From an uncultured Duodenibacillus sp. (GTDB taxonomy: Bacteria; Pseudomonadota; Gammaproteobacteria; Burkholderiales; Burkholderiaceae_F): a DNA stretch of 33,541 nt. The notes beneath the pieces were generated by a model, which was given only the letters and a program-made list of their open reading frames with translations, was not told the DNA's origin and did no database searches. The number at the start of each line of letters is the position of its first letter. Positions within the stretch are counted from its first letter, which is position 1. The stretch covers positions 1 to 33,541 of the forward strand of contig CALXOY010000016.1 in the NCBI GenBank assembly GCA_944390145.1, written 5' to 3'. Positions 1 to 7,288 of the stretch are shown piece by piece. A program made the position numbers and the translations under genes.

Positions 1-102
1 CGAAGTGGTACCACTCCTTCCCATTCCGAACAGGACAGTGAAACGCTCCAGGGCCGATGATAGTTGGTTGTATTTCCAGTGAAAGTAGGTCACTGCCAGG
101 CT
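1..102 (+). rRNA. rrf: 5S ribosomal RNA, 3' part (5' end outside the window)
   Basis: The stretch has the typical 5S order: a CCATTCCGAAC-like loop near 21-31, AGTGAAACG near 37-45, GCCGATGATAGT near 52-64, and the closing strand ACTGCCAGGCT ending near 102. Roughly the first 15 bases of the molecule lie upstream of the window. A strong terminator follows within 15 bases, so this is the end of an rRNA operon. The exact 3' end is estimated from homology to E. coli 5S. Confidence 0.93.
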
Positions 103-112
103 AAATCATTTA

Positions 113-155
113 CGAACCCCCGTTGGATATCCTCCTTCGGGGGTTTCGTTTTTTG
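113..155 (+). terminator. Intrinsic terminator of the rRNA operon
   Basis: Arms 115-122 (AACCCCCG) and 138-145 (CGGGGGTT) form an 8-bp stem, followed by TTTCG and a run of T to about 154. It starts about a dozen bases after the 5S 3' end. Confidence 0.85.
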
Positions 156-175
156 TGCGTTAGCACATAAGAAAT

Positions 176-210
176 CGGCTCGAAGGAGTTTTCCAACGAG
201 CCGTTTTTTT
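176..210. terminator. Second hairpin between rrn and mutS, possibly bidirectional
   Basis: CGGCTCG (176-182) pairs with CGAGCCG (197-203) and is followed on the + strand by eight T. On the minus strand the same hairpin lies 16 bases past the mutS stop, followed by ATTTCTT. It best fits a back-up rrn terminator that may also end mutS transcripts. Confidence 0.65.
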
Positions 211-218
211 TCTGCTTC

Positions 219-2864
219 CTATTGGTTGAGCACTTGCAGCGCCTTTTCCTTTAAGGCGTAGAGCCTGGCAAGAGCCTCCCTTGGTGTGAGGTCGTCAACG
301 TCAAGCGTACTGATCTCTTCCACAAAGCCGGTCGCGGCTGTCGCCGCTGGACTTTCCTCCACCGCAACAGGTGCCGGTACATCGATGCTAAAAAGATCAA
401 GCTGGGCATCAGAAGCCGCCGACCGCGCTTCAATTTCGGCCATCATGGCTTTTGCCCTGCGTGTGACGGCAGCGGGCACCCCGGCAAGCTCTGCCACGGC
501 AATGCCGTAGGAGCGGCTGGCGGGGCCTTCCTTGACGTCATGCATGAAGACAATGCCGCGGTTTGTTTCCCGGGCACTGACGTGTACGTTGGCGACCTCT
601 GGAATTTGCGCTGCAAGCTGCGTGAGCTCAAAGTAGTGTGTCGCAAAGAGCGTGAAGCTCTTGGTGCTGCAGGCAAGCTCCCTGGCAATGGCGCCCGCAA
701 GACTCAGGCCGTCAAACGTGGACGTGCCGCGCCCGATTTCATCCATCAGCACCAGCGAATTGGCTGTGGCCTGATGCAGGATGGCGGCCGCCTCCGTCAT
801 CTCCACCATGAAGGTCGAGCGGCCGCGCGCCAGGTCGTCGGAGGCGCCGATGCGGGTCAGAATCCGGTCGATGGGGCCGATGCGCGCACTCTTGGCGGGG
901 ACAAAGCTGCCCGCGCAGGCTAAAAGCGCAATGAGCGCAATCGAGCGCATATAGGTTGACTTGCCGCCCATATTGGGGCCGGTGATCACCAAAAGGCGCC
1001 GCGTCGGGGTGAGCGAGCAGTTGTTCGGCACATAGTGCTCAAGCGCGTGCTCAACCACGGGGTGGCGTGCACCCTCCAATTCGATGCCCGGCACCGTGCT
1101 CATCGCGGGCTTCACCCAGTCGGCCTCTTCGGCGTGCTTGGCCAGCGACAGCAGCGTATCGGCGCTTGCCACCGCGGCTGCAGCGTCGAGCAGAGGCTTC
1201 ACATAGATCTGGATGCGGTCTAAAAGCGCTTCCCAGAGGGCCTTTTCCCGCGCAAGCGACCGCTCCTTTGCCGAGAGCGCCTGGTCTTCAAATGTCTTGA
1301 GTTCCGGCGTGATGAAGCGCTCGGCGTTTTTAAGCGTCTGGCGGCGCCGGTAGTCGGCGGGCACCTTGTCGCCCATGGAGCGCGGCACTTCAATGTAGTA
1401 GCCCGCCACGCGGTTGAATTCCACGCGCAGCGATGAAATGCCCGTGCGCTCGCGCTCGCGGGTCTCAAGCTGCACCAGGAATTCCCCGGTGTTGTCGCGC
1501 ATCGAGCGCAGTTGATCGAGCTCCGGATCGGCGCCTGCGGCAATCACGTCGCCCTCGCGCAGCAGCGGGGCGGGGTCGGGGGCGATCCAGAGGTGCAGTT
1601 CTTCGGAAAGCGCAGGATCGATGGCCGCGGAAGCTGTGAGGTGCGCCAAAAGCGGACTCTTGCATTCGCCGGCGAGAGCCGCAAAGTCTGCCACCTTCTC
1701 GAGCGCATCGCGCAGCGCGGCCATTTCGCGCGGCCGGATGCTTCTCAAGGCAATGCGGCCGGCGTTGCGCTCAATGTCGGGCATGCCGTTTAAGCACGCA
1801 TCAAAGCGCGTGCGCAGCGTCTGCTCGCCGATGAGTTCTTCAATGGCTTCATGGCGCGCCCGCACCGCGGCAAAGTCGCGCAGCGGATGATGCAGCCAGT
1901 GCAGGAGCATACGCGATCCCATGCTGGTGCGGCAGTGATCGAGCACGCGCATGAGCGTTTCGCCTTCGCCGCCGCGGATGGTTTCGCTGATTTCCAGATT
2001 GCGGCGCGCCACGGCGTCAAGCGACACATAGGCGTTGTTTTCTTCCAGGACCGGGGCGCGCAAAAAGGGAAGGGCGTCGCACTGGGTCTGCTCGACATAG
2101 CCCAGAATGGCATTGATGCCGGCAAGCACCTCCGGTTCGTTTTCTAGCCCCCGGGCGGCAAGTGCTTCGAGCCCGAAGCGATCTTTAACAAGCGCCGCCC
2201 CGCGCTGGCTGTCAAAGTGCCAGTCGGGCAGCGCTGTAAGGGGAATGCCTTCGAGTTCAGGAAGGCCCGCGGCCTTCACGGATTCTGAGAGAAGAATTTC
2301 ACCGGGCGTTAAGCGCGCAACTTCGCTTGCCAGATCGGCGGCCGAGCAGCGAAGCGCCCGGAAGTCGCCGTTGGAAAGCGTCAGCCACACCAGCGCGCCG
2401 AGCCCCTTTTTGCCTTTTCCCGGCACCCAGGCCGCAAGCGGCGAGTCCTTTTTGTCGCTGAGAAGCGCTCCGTCGGTGAGCGTGCCGGGCGTGACGATGC
2501 GCACCACCTTGCGCTCAATGCTGCGCCCGGGGACGGCTTCGCCCATCTGCTCGCAGACGGCAACCGAAAGGCCGGCCTTCACAAAGCGCGCCAGGTACTG
2601 GTCGAGCGTTGCCGCCGGGACGCCCGCCATCGGAATGTCCTTTCCGTCGGCGTCGCGCCCGCGGCGCGTGAGAGTCAATCCCAGCACCTTGTTGGCGAGG
2701 ATGGCGTCGTCAAAAAACGTTTCGTAGAAGTCGCCGAGCCGGTACAAAAGCAGCACGCCCGGATGCTTGTCCTTGAGCATCAGGTACTGGCGCATGATGG
2801 GCGTGTGGCCTGCGTAGGGATCCTCGGCGGCGGCCTCCTGCTGACGGCGGTTTGTCTCGGTCAT
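219..2864 (-). CDS. mutS: DNA mismatch repair protein MutS
   Basis: MutS recognises mismatches and small loops and, with MutL, starts methyl-independent or methyl-directed repair. The 881-aa product is slightly longer than the E. coli protein (853). The mismatch-reading Phe-x-Glu motif is seen in GDFYE (F46, E48). The Walker A loop GPNMGGKST lies near residue 629, and Walker B with the signature region (LMDEIGRGTSTFDG) near 708. The C-terminal tail is the usual dimerisation helix region (EALARLYALKEKALQ). The ATG at 2864 follows the suhB stop by 9 bases, so the two genes are probably one transcript, although no clear Shine-Dalgarno is visible. It runs towards the rRNA operon and ends at the hairpin at 176-203. 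Nothing is missing or broken. Confidence 0.97.
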   Translation of the reverse strand: MTETNRRQQEAAAEDPYAGHTPIMRQYLMLKDKHPGVLLLYRLGDFYETFFDDAILANKVLGLTLTRRGRDADGKDIPMAGVPAATLDQYLARFVKAGLSVAVCEQMGEAVPGRSIERKVVRIVTPGTLTDGALLSDKKDSPLAAWVPGKGKKGLGALVWLTLSNGDFRALRCSAADLASEVARLTPGEILLSESVKAAGLPELEGIPLTALPDWHFDSQRGAALVKDRFGLEALAARGLENEPEVLAGINAILGYVEQTQCDALPFLRAPVLEENNAYVSLDAVARRNLEISETIRGGEGETLMRVLDHCRTSMGSRMLLHWLHHPLRDFAAVRARHEAIEELIGEQTLRTRFDACLNGMPDIERNAGRIALRSIRPREMAALRDALEKVADFAALAGECKSPLLAHLTASAAIDPALSEELHLWIAPDPAPLLREGDVIAAGADPELDQLRSMRDNTGEFLVQLETRERERTGISSLRVEFNRVAGYYIEVPRSMGDKVPADYRRRQTLKNAERFITPELKTFEDQALSAKERSLAREKALWEALLDRIQIYVKPLLDAAAAVASADTLLSLAKHAEEADWVKPAMSTVPGIELEGARHPVVEHALEHYVPNNCSLTPTRRLLVITGPNMGGKSTYMRSIALIALLACAGSFVPAKSARIGPIDRILTRIGASDDLARGRSTFMVEMTEAAAILHQATANSLVLMDEIGRGTSTFDGLSLAGAIARELACSTKSFTLFATHYFELTQLAAQIPEVANVHVSARETNRGIVFMHDVKEGPASRSYGIAVAELAGVPAAVTRRAKAMMAEIEARSAASDAQLDLFSIDVPAPVAVEESPAATAATGFVEEISTLDVDDLTPREALARLYALKEKALQVLNQ

Positions 2865-2873
2865 GAAGATCGA

Positions 2874-3671
2874 TTATGCGGCGCGCGCCGCGGCGGAGAC
2901 TTTCATCAGAAGCGGGGCGAAGATCTTGGGCGTGCCCACGCAGATGCCGCCGGTGGTGAGGTAGTCCTCGCCGGCTTCAAGGTCGGTGACAAGGCCGCCG
3001 GCCTCCAGCACGATGAGCGAACCGGCCGCCAGATCCCAGCTCTTGAGGTTGGACTCCCAGTAGCCGTCAAGACGCCCGCAGGCGACGTAGCAGAGGTCGA
3101 GCGCAGCAGAGCCCGCACGGCGCAGGCCGGCGCAGGAGCGCGCCACGCTCTCGAGCTTGGGCAGGAACGACTTGTAGTCGTCATTGCGGCGGAACGGAAA
3201 GCCTGTGCCGATCAGAGCCTTGCCCATGTCGGTACGGCCGGAGACGCGGATGCGGGCGTTGTTGAGGAACGCTCCGCGGCTGCGCTCGGCGCTAAAGAGT
3301 TCGTCCTTGACCGGATCGTAGACCGCGGCGGCCATCACTTTCCCCTTGAGGGTGTATGCGATGCTCACGGCGTAGTGCGGAAAACCGTGCAGAAAGTTCG
3401 TCGTACCGTCCAAGGGATCAACATACCAGACGCCGTCAGCGCCCGGATTGATGACGGTGCCGGATTCTTCGGCAATGATGCTGTCCTTGGGGAAGTACTG
3501 CCGGATGATGGAGGTAATGCGCTCCTGGGAACCCGTGTCCACACGGCTCACAAAGTCAAACGGAGCCTTCTCTCGCGCCTCAACGGCCGAAAGGTCAAGA
3601 CTTTCACGGTTGATATAGCTGCCGGCTTTGCGGCAGGCCTGGATCGCAACTTCAAGTTGGGCAGAAGGCAT
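2874..3671 (-). CDS. suhB: Inositol-1-monophosphatase family protein SuhB
   Basis: This 265-aa protein has the Mg-dependent inositol monophosphatase motifs in order: EESGT, the metal-binding DPLDGTTNF, the conserved GFPFR block and WDLAAG near the C-terminus. It resembles E. coli SuhB throughout (267 aa). SuhB hydrolyses inositol-1-phosphate in vitro, but in Enterobacteria its known role is as part of the Nus-factor complex that supports rRNA antitermination and ribosome maturation. Whether this copy does the same is inference. It is the first gene of the suhB-mutS pair and is divergent from trmJ. The leader has an extended -10 at 3789-3797, a terminator-like hairpin at 3707-3735 and a boxA-like CTCTTT just before the ATG; see separate entries. 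Confidence 0.95.
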   Translation of the reverse strand: MPSAQLEVAIQACRKAGSYINRESLDLSAVEAREKAPFDFVSRVDTGSQERITSIIRQYFPKDSIIAEESGTVINPGADGVWYVDPLDGTTNFLHGFPHYAVSIAYTLKGKVMAAAVYDPVKDELFSAERSRGAFLNNARIRVSGRTDMGKALIGTGFPFRRNDDYKSFLPKLESVARSCAGLRRAGSAALDLCYVACGRLDGYWESNLKSWDLAAGSLIVLEAGGLVTDLEAGEDYLTTGGICVGTPKIFAPLLMKVSAAARAA

Positions 3672-3673
3672 GG

Positions 3674-3679
3674 AAAGAG
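3674..3679 (-). promoter_or_regulatory. boxA-like core in front of the suhB start codon
   Basis: Read on the minus strand, CTCTTT ends three bases before the suhB ATG, in the context GCCTCTTTCCATG. The core matches the centre of the rrn boxA consensus, where NusB-NusE binds, but the flanking AA is CC here. In E. coli the suhB leader is, to my knowledge, controlled through a boxA next to the ribosome binding site. Here it is only a motif match of six bases. Confidence 0.3.
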
Positions 3680-3700
3680 GCTCGAATGGATAAAACGGAC

Positions 3701-3735
3701 AACAAAAGGGAGCTGAGCACAGCAGTCAACTCCCT
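3701..3735 (-). terminator. Terminator-like hairpin in the suhB leader
   Basis: On the minus strand AGGGAGTTGA (3735-3726) pairs with TCAGCTCCCT (3716-3707), ten base pairs with one G-T, a nine-base loop, and then TTTGTTG. It ends about 35 bases before the suhB start codon, so it could act as an attenuator of suhB-mutS or as the 3' end of a short RNA. Confidence 0.5.
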
Positions 3736-3788
3736 GACCATGTAAGCGTCAGCGGCAATATTCCCGCAGACTCGTTGAATGTGCCTGC

Positions 3789-3797
3789 ATTTTAGCA
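3789..3797 (-). promoter_or_regulatory. Candidate suhB-mutS promoter (extended -10)
   Basis: On the minus strand TGCTAAAAT is an extended -10 element (TAAAAT at 3794-3789). No good -35 is present at 16-18 bases. A start near 3782 would give a leader of about 110 bases containing the hairpin at 3707-3735. Confidence 0.45.
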
Positions 3798-4002
3798 AAA
3801 GCGCTCCAAATGCCGCGGCGCTTGAGGCGCGCAGAAACCAAAGAAAAAGCCGGGTTCTGCACGCCTTTTTGCGCCAAACCGGGAAGACGCTCTGGCTTTT
3901 TTGTGTCCCAGCTTTGCTGACGGCAGGCCGTCAGCTTGCCGCTGTTTCAACATTCAAAGTTGAATAGTGTCGCTGTGGTGCCTGATGCCGACAGGTCTGC
4001 GG

Positions 4003-4008
4003 TACGAT
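4003..4008 (+). promoter_or_regulatory. Candidate trmJ -10 element
   Basis: TACGAT in the context GCGGTACGAT resembles the GGTACAAT boxes in front of cysE and gyrA in this window. The -35 region is weak. It lies about 60 bases before the trmJ ATG. Confidence 0.4.
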
Positions 4009-4068
4009 TTCCGTCTGACCTTGGATTAACGTTCCGCTTCACAACGCATTGTTTTCCCGAATAGTTTC

Positions 4069-4905
4069 ATGGATGAAGTTCTCAACCAGACGCTGCCGCC
4101 TGAGAGCGGCCGCATTTCCTTTGTGCTTGTCAGACCCAGTCATCCGGGCAACATCGGGTCGGCTGCGCGCGCCATCAAGACGATGGGCTTTACGGACCTG
4201 CGCGTGGTGGCGCCCGCAGACGTCAACTACCGCACCCATGCCGACGCCGTGGCGTTTTCCACGAGTTCCGTGGATGTGCTGCAGGCGTCCCGCGACTATC
4301 CCGATCTGGAGTCGGCCCTCTCCGACGTGGCGCTGCCCTTTGCCATGACGGGCTATAGCCGCCGCTTCGGGCCGCAGCTCGAGACCATGCGCAGCAGCGC
4401 CGAACGCGCCGCCGTCTGGGCGCACGAAAACAAGGGGCCGGGCATTGCCTTTGTTTTTGGCTGCGAGCGCTCGGGGCTTACCAATGAAGAAACCGGCCTG
4501 TGCCGCTTTGCCACCGCCATTCCCGCCAATCCGCAAAGCCAGAGCCTGAACCTTGCCCAGGCCGTGCAGATCGCCGCCTACGAGATGCACATGGCGCTGC
4601 TGCAAAAGGCCCACGCCGCGGGCCTTTACCGCTGGCAGGAGCGCTTTGAAAAGGATCCGGTGGCAAGCGCCGCTGCCATTGAAGGCCTGATGCGCCACTG
4701 GCAGGAGGCGATGACCGCCTGCGGAGCGCTCAATCCCGCCGAGCCCAAAAACCTGATGCAGATGAGCCGCTCGATTTTTTCCAGGGCGCTTCTCACCCAG
4801 TCCGAAGTCGATCTTCTGCGCGGAATCTGCGCGGCTGTCATCTGTCCAAGACGCCTGCGGGCAGGGCGCAAAAAGCCCCTTGCGAACAAGCCCGAAACGC
4901 CGTAA
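4069..4905 (+). CDS. trmJ: tRNA (cytidine/uridine-2'-O-)-methyltransferase TrmJ
   Basis: TrmJ is a SPOUT-class enzyme that methylates the 2'-O of position 32 in several tRNAs using S-adenosylmethionine. The product (278 aa; E. coli 246) has the family motifs in order: an N-terminal SHPGNIGSAARAIKTMG block (about residues 24-40), FGCERSGLTNEE around 133-144, and the knot-forming IPANPQSQSLNLAQAVQ around 152-168. The C-terminal 110 residues are helical and poorly conserved, with a basic end. The first ATG is used; there is no clear Shine-Dalgarno. It is divergent from suhB and 105 bases upstream of cysE, which has its own candidate -10. The arrangement next to suhB and cysE is common in Betaproteobacteria. 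Confidence 0.93.
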   Translation: MDEVLNQTLPPESGRISFVLVRPSHPGNIGSAARAIKTMGFTDLRVVAPADVNYRTHADAVAFSTSSVDVLQASRDYPDLESALSDVALPFAMTGYSRRFGPQLETMRSSAERAAVWAHENKGPGIAFVFGCERSGLTNEETGLCRFATAIPANPQSQSLNLAQAVQIAAYEMHMALLQKAHAAGLYRWQERFEKDPVASAAAIEGLMRHWQEAMTACGALNPAEPKNLMQMSRSIFSRALLTQSEVDLLRGICAAVICPRRLRAGRKKPLANKPETP

Positions 4906-4925
4906 GCCAGCCTGCGGCGCTGCGG

Positions 4926-4931
4926 TACAAT
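4926..4931 (+). promoter_or_regulatory. Candidate cysE -10 element
   Basis: TACAAT in the context GCGGTACAATC lies 85 bases before the chosen cysE ATG. No good -35 is seen. It is the same GGTACAAT form found before gyrA. Confidence 0.45.
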
Positions 4932-5010
4932 CAACGAACATGCGGCAAATACAAAAGAGAGACGTGTTTTGCCGGCATTGTCTACAAACACCCAGAAAGG
5001 ATTCAAGCAA

Positions 5011-5724
5011 ATGTTTGAGCGCATCAAGGAAGACGTGCGGACGATTCTCGAAAGGGACCCGGCCGCGATCAGCCCCCTGCAGGTGATTTTCAGCTACCCC
5101 GGGCTGCATGCGCTCGCGTTTCACCGTGCCGCGCACTGGTGCTGGATTCAGGGGTGGACGGGCTTTGCCCGCTGGGTGAGCCACGTGGGGCGTTTTCTCA
5201 CCGGCATTGAAATCCATCCGGGCGCCCGCATCGGCCGGCGCGTCTTCATCGACCACGGCATGGGGGTTGTGATTGGCGAAACCGCGGAGGTCGGCGACGA
5301 CTGCACGATCTATCACGGCGTCACCCTGGGCGGCGTGAACCTCGGGCGCGGGGAAAAACGCCATCCGACGCTCGGCAAGGGCGTTGTGGTGGGCGCGGGC
5401 GCCAAGATCCTGGGCGGCTTTACGGTGGGCGACAATGCCCGCATCGGCAGCAACGCGGTGGTGGTGCGCGAGGTGCCCGCCAATGTGACCGTGGTGGGCG
5501 TGCCTGCGCGCTCCACGAAGGAAAGCCGCAAAAAGCGCGAGGAGCTGCTGTCGCACTTCATGGCCTACGGCGTGGTGCCGGGCGAGGACGATCCGTACGC
5601 CGTCAAGATCCGCCAGCTCGAAGAGCAGCTCAAAAAGCAGGCCGAAGTGATCGAAGAGCTCAAGAAGGCCGCGGGCCTTCAGGCGCAGGGTAAGCCCGAA
5701 GGCGAAAAGAGCGGCGAAGCTTGA
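5011..5724 (+). CDS. cysE: Serine O-acetyltransferase
   Basis: CysE makes O-acetylserine from serine and acetyl-CoA, the carbon skeleton for cysteine. The 237-aa product has a helical N-terminus and a left-handed beta-helix of hexapeptide repeats (about residues 68-170). [12 protein letters not shown] near 80-91 and YHGVTLGG near 101-108 carry the active-site Asp/His region. The frame is open from a TTG at 4969, but the ATG at 5011 is better: AAAGG stands 10 bases upstream and the protein then begins MFERIKED, as in short-type CysE. Residues from about 195 onward are charged and heptad-like ([20 protein letters not shown]), suggesting a C-terminal coiled coil. An intrinsic terminator follows. 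Confidence 0.93.
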   Translation: MFERIKEDVRTILERDPAAISPLQVIFSYPGLHALAFHRAAHWCWIQGWTGFARWVSHVGRFLTGIEIHPGARIGRRVFIDHGMGVVIGETAEVGDDCTIYHGVTLGGVNLGRGEKRHPTLGKGVVVGAGAKILGGFTVGDNARIGSNAVVVREVPANVTVVGVPARSTKESRKKREELLSHFMAYGVVPGEDDPYAVKIRQLEEQLKKQAEVIEELKKAAGLQAQGKPEGEKSGEA

Positions 5725-5745
5725 TTTTCTCTACTTTCACAAAAA

Positions 5746-5771
5746 AGGGGCTTTCGCGAGAGCCTCTTTTT
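5746..5771 (+). terminator. Intrinsic terminator of cysE
   Basis: AGGGGCTTT (5746-5754) pairs with AGAGCCTCT (5759-5767), with two G-T pairs and a CGCG loop, followed by T to 5771. The SRP RNA promoter starts at once after it. Confidence 0.75.
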
Positions 5772-5774
5772 CAT

Positions 5775-5780
5775 TACAAT
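5775..5780 (+). promoter_or_regulatory. -10 element of the SRP RNA gene
   Basis: TACAAT lies six bases before the inferred RNA start at about 5787. The -35 region would fall within the cysE terminator and is not recognisable. Confidence 0.5.
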
Positions 5781-5786
5781 GCGCAG

Positions 5787-5890
5787 TTCGGCGGGTCCCC
5801 TCGCATAAGAGCTCTGCTAACCTGGTCAGGTCGGGAACGAAGCAGCCACGGCGGAATACTCTTAGTGCCGAGGATAAGGCTCGCCGATTT
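5787..5890 (+). ncRNA. ffs: 4.5S signal recognition particle RNA (small bacterial type)
   Basis: The signature apical domain is plain: CCTGGTCAGGTCGGGAACG followed by AAGCAGCCA (5821-5848). The 5' end TCGGCG (5788-5793) pairs with CGCCGA (5882-5887), which closes the long hairpin and is followed by TTTTG, serving as its own terminator. Length is about 100 nt, the small form without an Alu domain. With Ffh it targets nascent membrane proteins. It lies just upstream of dnaX, a common neighbourhood for this gene. End points are accurate to a few bases. Confidence 0.95.
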
Positions 5891-5898
5891 TGTTTCTC

Positions 5899-5929
5899 TT
5901 GAGGCCGCAGGCGCCCGCTTCCTTATAAT
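5899..5929 (+). promoter_or_regulatory. dnaX promoter
   Basis: A perfect -10 TATAAT (5924-5929) is preceded at a 19-base spacing by TTGAGG (5899-5904). The predicted start is near 5936, about 80 bases before the dnaX ATG. Confidence 0.55.
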
Positions 5930-6016
5930 TGACCGGCCTTTGCCGCTCTTCGGGGGCTGCCCTTTGTTGAGCCTGCCGGGTCCGGCTTTCCCCGTTTCTT
6001 TCAGAACGTTTTCCCT

Positions 6017-7288
6017 ATGAGCTATCAGGTTCTTGCCAGGAAGTGGCGCCCTCATGACTTTGAAAGCATCGTCGGTCAGGAGCACGTCGTTGCAGCGCTC
6101 AAGCATGCGCTTGATGAAAACCGCCTGCATCACGCCTATCTCTTCACCGGCACGCGCGGCGTGGGCAAGACGACGCTCTCGCGCATTCTCGCCAAGTGCC
6201 TCAACTGCACCGGGGAGGACGGCAAGGGGGGCGTGACTTCGCACCCCTGCGGCAAGTGTGAAGCGTGCCGCGCGATCGACGAGGGGCGCTTTGTCGACTA
6301 CATCGAAATCGACGCGGCAAGCAACCGCTCGGTCGAGGAGATGACGCAGCTTTTGGAGCGCGCCATGTACGCGCCCACCAACGCGCGCTACAAGGTCTAC
6401 ATGATCGACGAAGTGCATATGCTGAGCGCACACGCCTTCAACGCCATGCTCAAGACCCTCGAGGAGCCGCCCGAGTACGTGAAGTTCATTCTCGCGACGA
6501 CCGACCCGCAGAAGGTGCCCGTGACGGTGCTCTCGCGCTGCCTGCAGTTCAATTTGAAGAACATGGCTCCCGCGGCCGTGGCCTCCCATATGCAGTCGAT
6601 CATGCAGCAGGAGGGGATTCCCGCCGAGCCCGCAGCTCTCGAAGTGCTCTCGCGTGCAGCCCGCGGCTCGATGCGCGACGGCCTGTCGCTCTTGGATCAA
6701 GCCATCGCCTTTTGCGCGGGCAACGTGACGCTTGAGAAAGTCCGCGCCATGCTGGGCGTCATGGATTCCGACGTGCTGTGCGACCTCACTGAAATGGTGC
6801 TCGAGGGCAGGGCCAAGGAGGCGCTTGACACCGCCCGCAAAATTGGCCTGGACGGCGTGAGCTACACGCAGGCCGTGCGCGACTGGGCAAGCCTCATGCA
6901 CCGCATCGCCATCGTGCAGCGCGTGCCGGGTGCGGTCACCGACGCGGGCTCAAGCTTGGAGCGCATTCAAAAGCTCGCGGGCGCCATGACCCCCGAAGAG
7001 GTGCAGCTCGACTATCAGATTTTGCTGCAGGCCAGAGCCGACATGGCCCAAGCTCCCGACGAGTACGCGGGCTTTACGATGGCCATTTTGCGCATGCTCG
7101 CCTTCAAGCCCGCGGGCTTTGCGCCGGGCTCCAGGGTGCCTGAGAAAAAGGAGCCGCAGCCTGCTCTCCAAGCGGAGGCAAAGCCTGTTTCCGCGCCGCA
7201 GCCCGAGGTGCCCCCCGAGGCGCCTGCTGACATTGCGCCGCCCTGGGTAGACGCCGCACCGGAGGATCCCGACCGGGGAGAGCATTGA
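6017..7288 (+). CDS. dnaX: DNA polymerase III subunit DnaX, gamma-length frame
   Basis: DnaX is the clamp-loader ATPase. The 423-aa frame has Walker A GTRGVGKT (residues 45-52), the zinc-binding Cys cluster (CLNC..PCGKCEAC, about 63-85), Walker B with IDEVHML, sensor 1 ATTDPQKVP and the arginine-finger SRC motif, then the domain III collar. It ends at TGA 7286-7288 within a Pro/Ala-rich linker. E. coli gamma is 431 aa and tau 643, so this frame alone is gamma-sized. The DNA continues in the +1 frame with the tau-specific C-terminal domain (next entry). Either tau needs a +1 frameshift within 7251-7288, or the sequence or gene carries a one-base indel. The ORF is otherwise normal. It is followed by ybaB, as in many bacteria. 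Confidence 0.95.
   Translation: MSYQVLARKWRPHDFESIVGQEHVVAALKHALDENRLHHAYLFTGTRGVGKTTLSRILAKCLNCTGEDGKGGVTSHPCGKCEACRAIDEGRFVDYIEIDAASNRSVEEMTQLLERAMYAPTNARYKVYMIDEVHMLSAHAFNAMLKTLEEPPEYVKFILATTDPQKVPVTVLSRCLQFNLKNMAPAAVASHMQSIMQQEGIPAEPAALEVLSRAARGSMRDGLSLLDQAIAFCAGNVTLEKVRAMLGVMDSDVLCDLTEMVLEGRAKEALDTARKIGLDGVSYTQAVRDWASLMHRIAIVQRVPGAVTDAGSSLERIQKLAGAMTPEEVQLDYQILLQARADMAQAPDEYAGFTMAILRMLAFKPAGFAPGSRVPEKKEPQPALQAEAKPVSAPQPEVPPEAPADIAPPWVDAAPEDPDRGEH

Larger units (their letters stand above)
3672..4068. other. Divergent suhB/trmJ intergenic region (397 bases)
   Basis: I see no convincing gene here. On the minus side it holds the suhB leader elements. In the middle are two dyads: AAAAAGCC (3844-3851) with GGCTTTTT (3894-3901), enclosing 42 bases, and a tight hairpin with arms GCTGACGG (3916-3923) and CCGTCAGC (3928-3935). 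The trmJ -10 candidate is at 4003-4008. A 62-codon open frame at 3779-3967 has no ribosome site or recognisable content. Confidence 0.6.

Noticed and set aside
3779..3967. 62-codon plus-strand open frame between suhB and trmJ
   Set aside because: No ribosome site, overlaps dyads on both sides, and no recognisable protein content.
4039..5556. 505-codon minus-strand open frame opposite trmJ and cysE
   Set aside because: It spans two certain genes and their intergenic gap in antisense, with no recognisable domain or ribosome site.
7274..7288. prfB-like +1 frameshift site at CAT-TGA with GGGGAG upstream
   Set aside because: The spacing looks like prfB, but a His tRNA on CAT cannot re-pair on ATT after +1 slippage. 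CCC-G at 7268 is a better candidate, and an indel is simpler.
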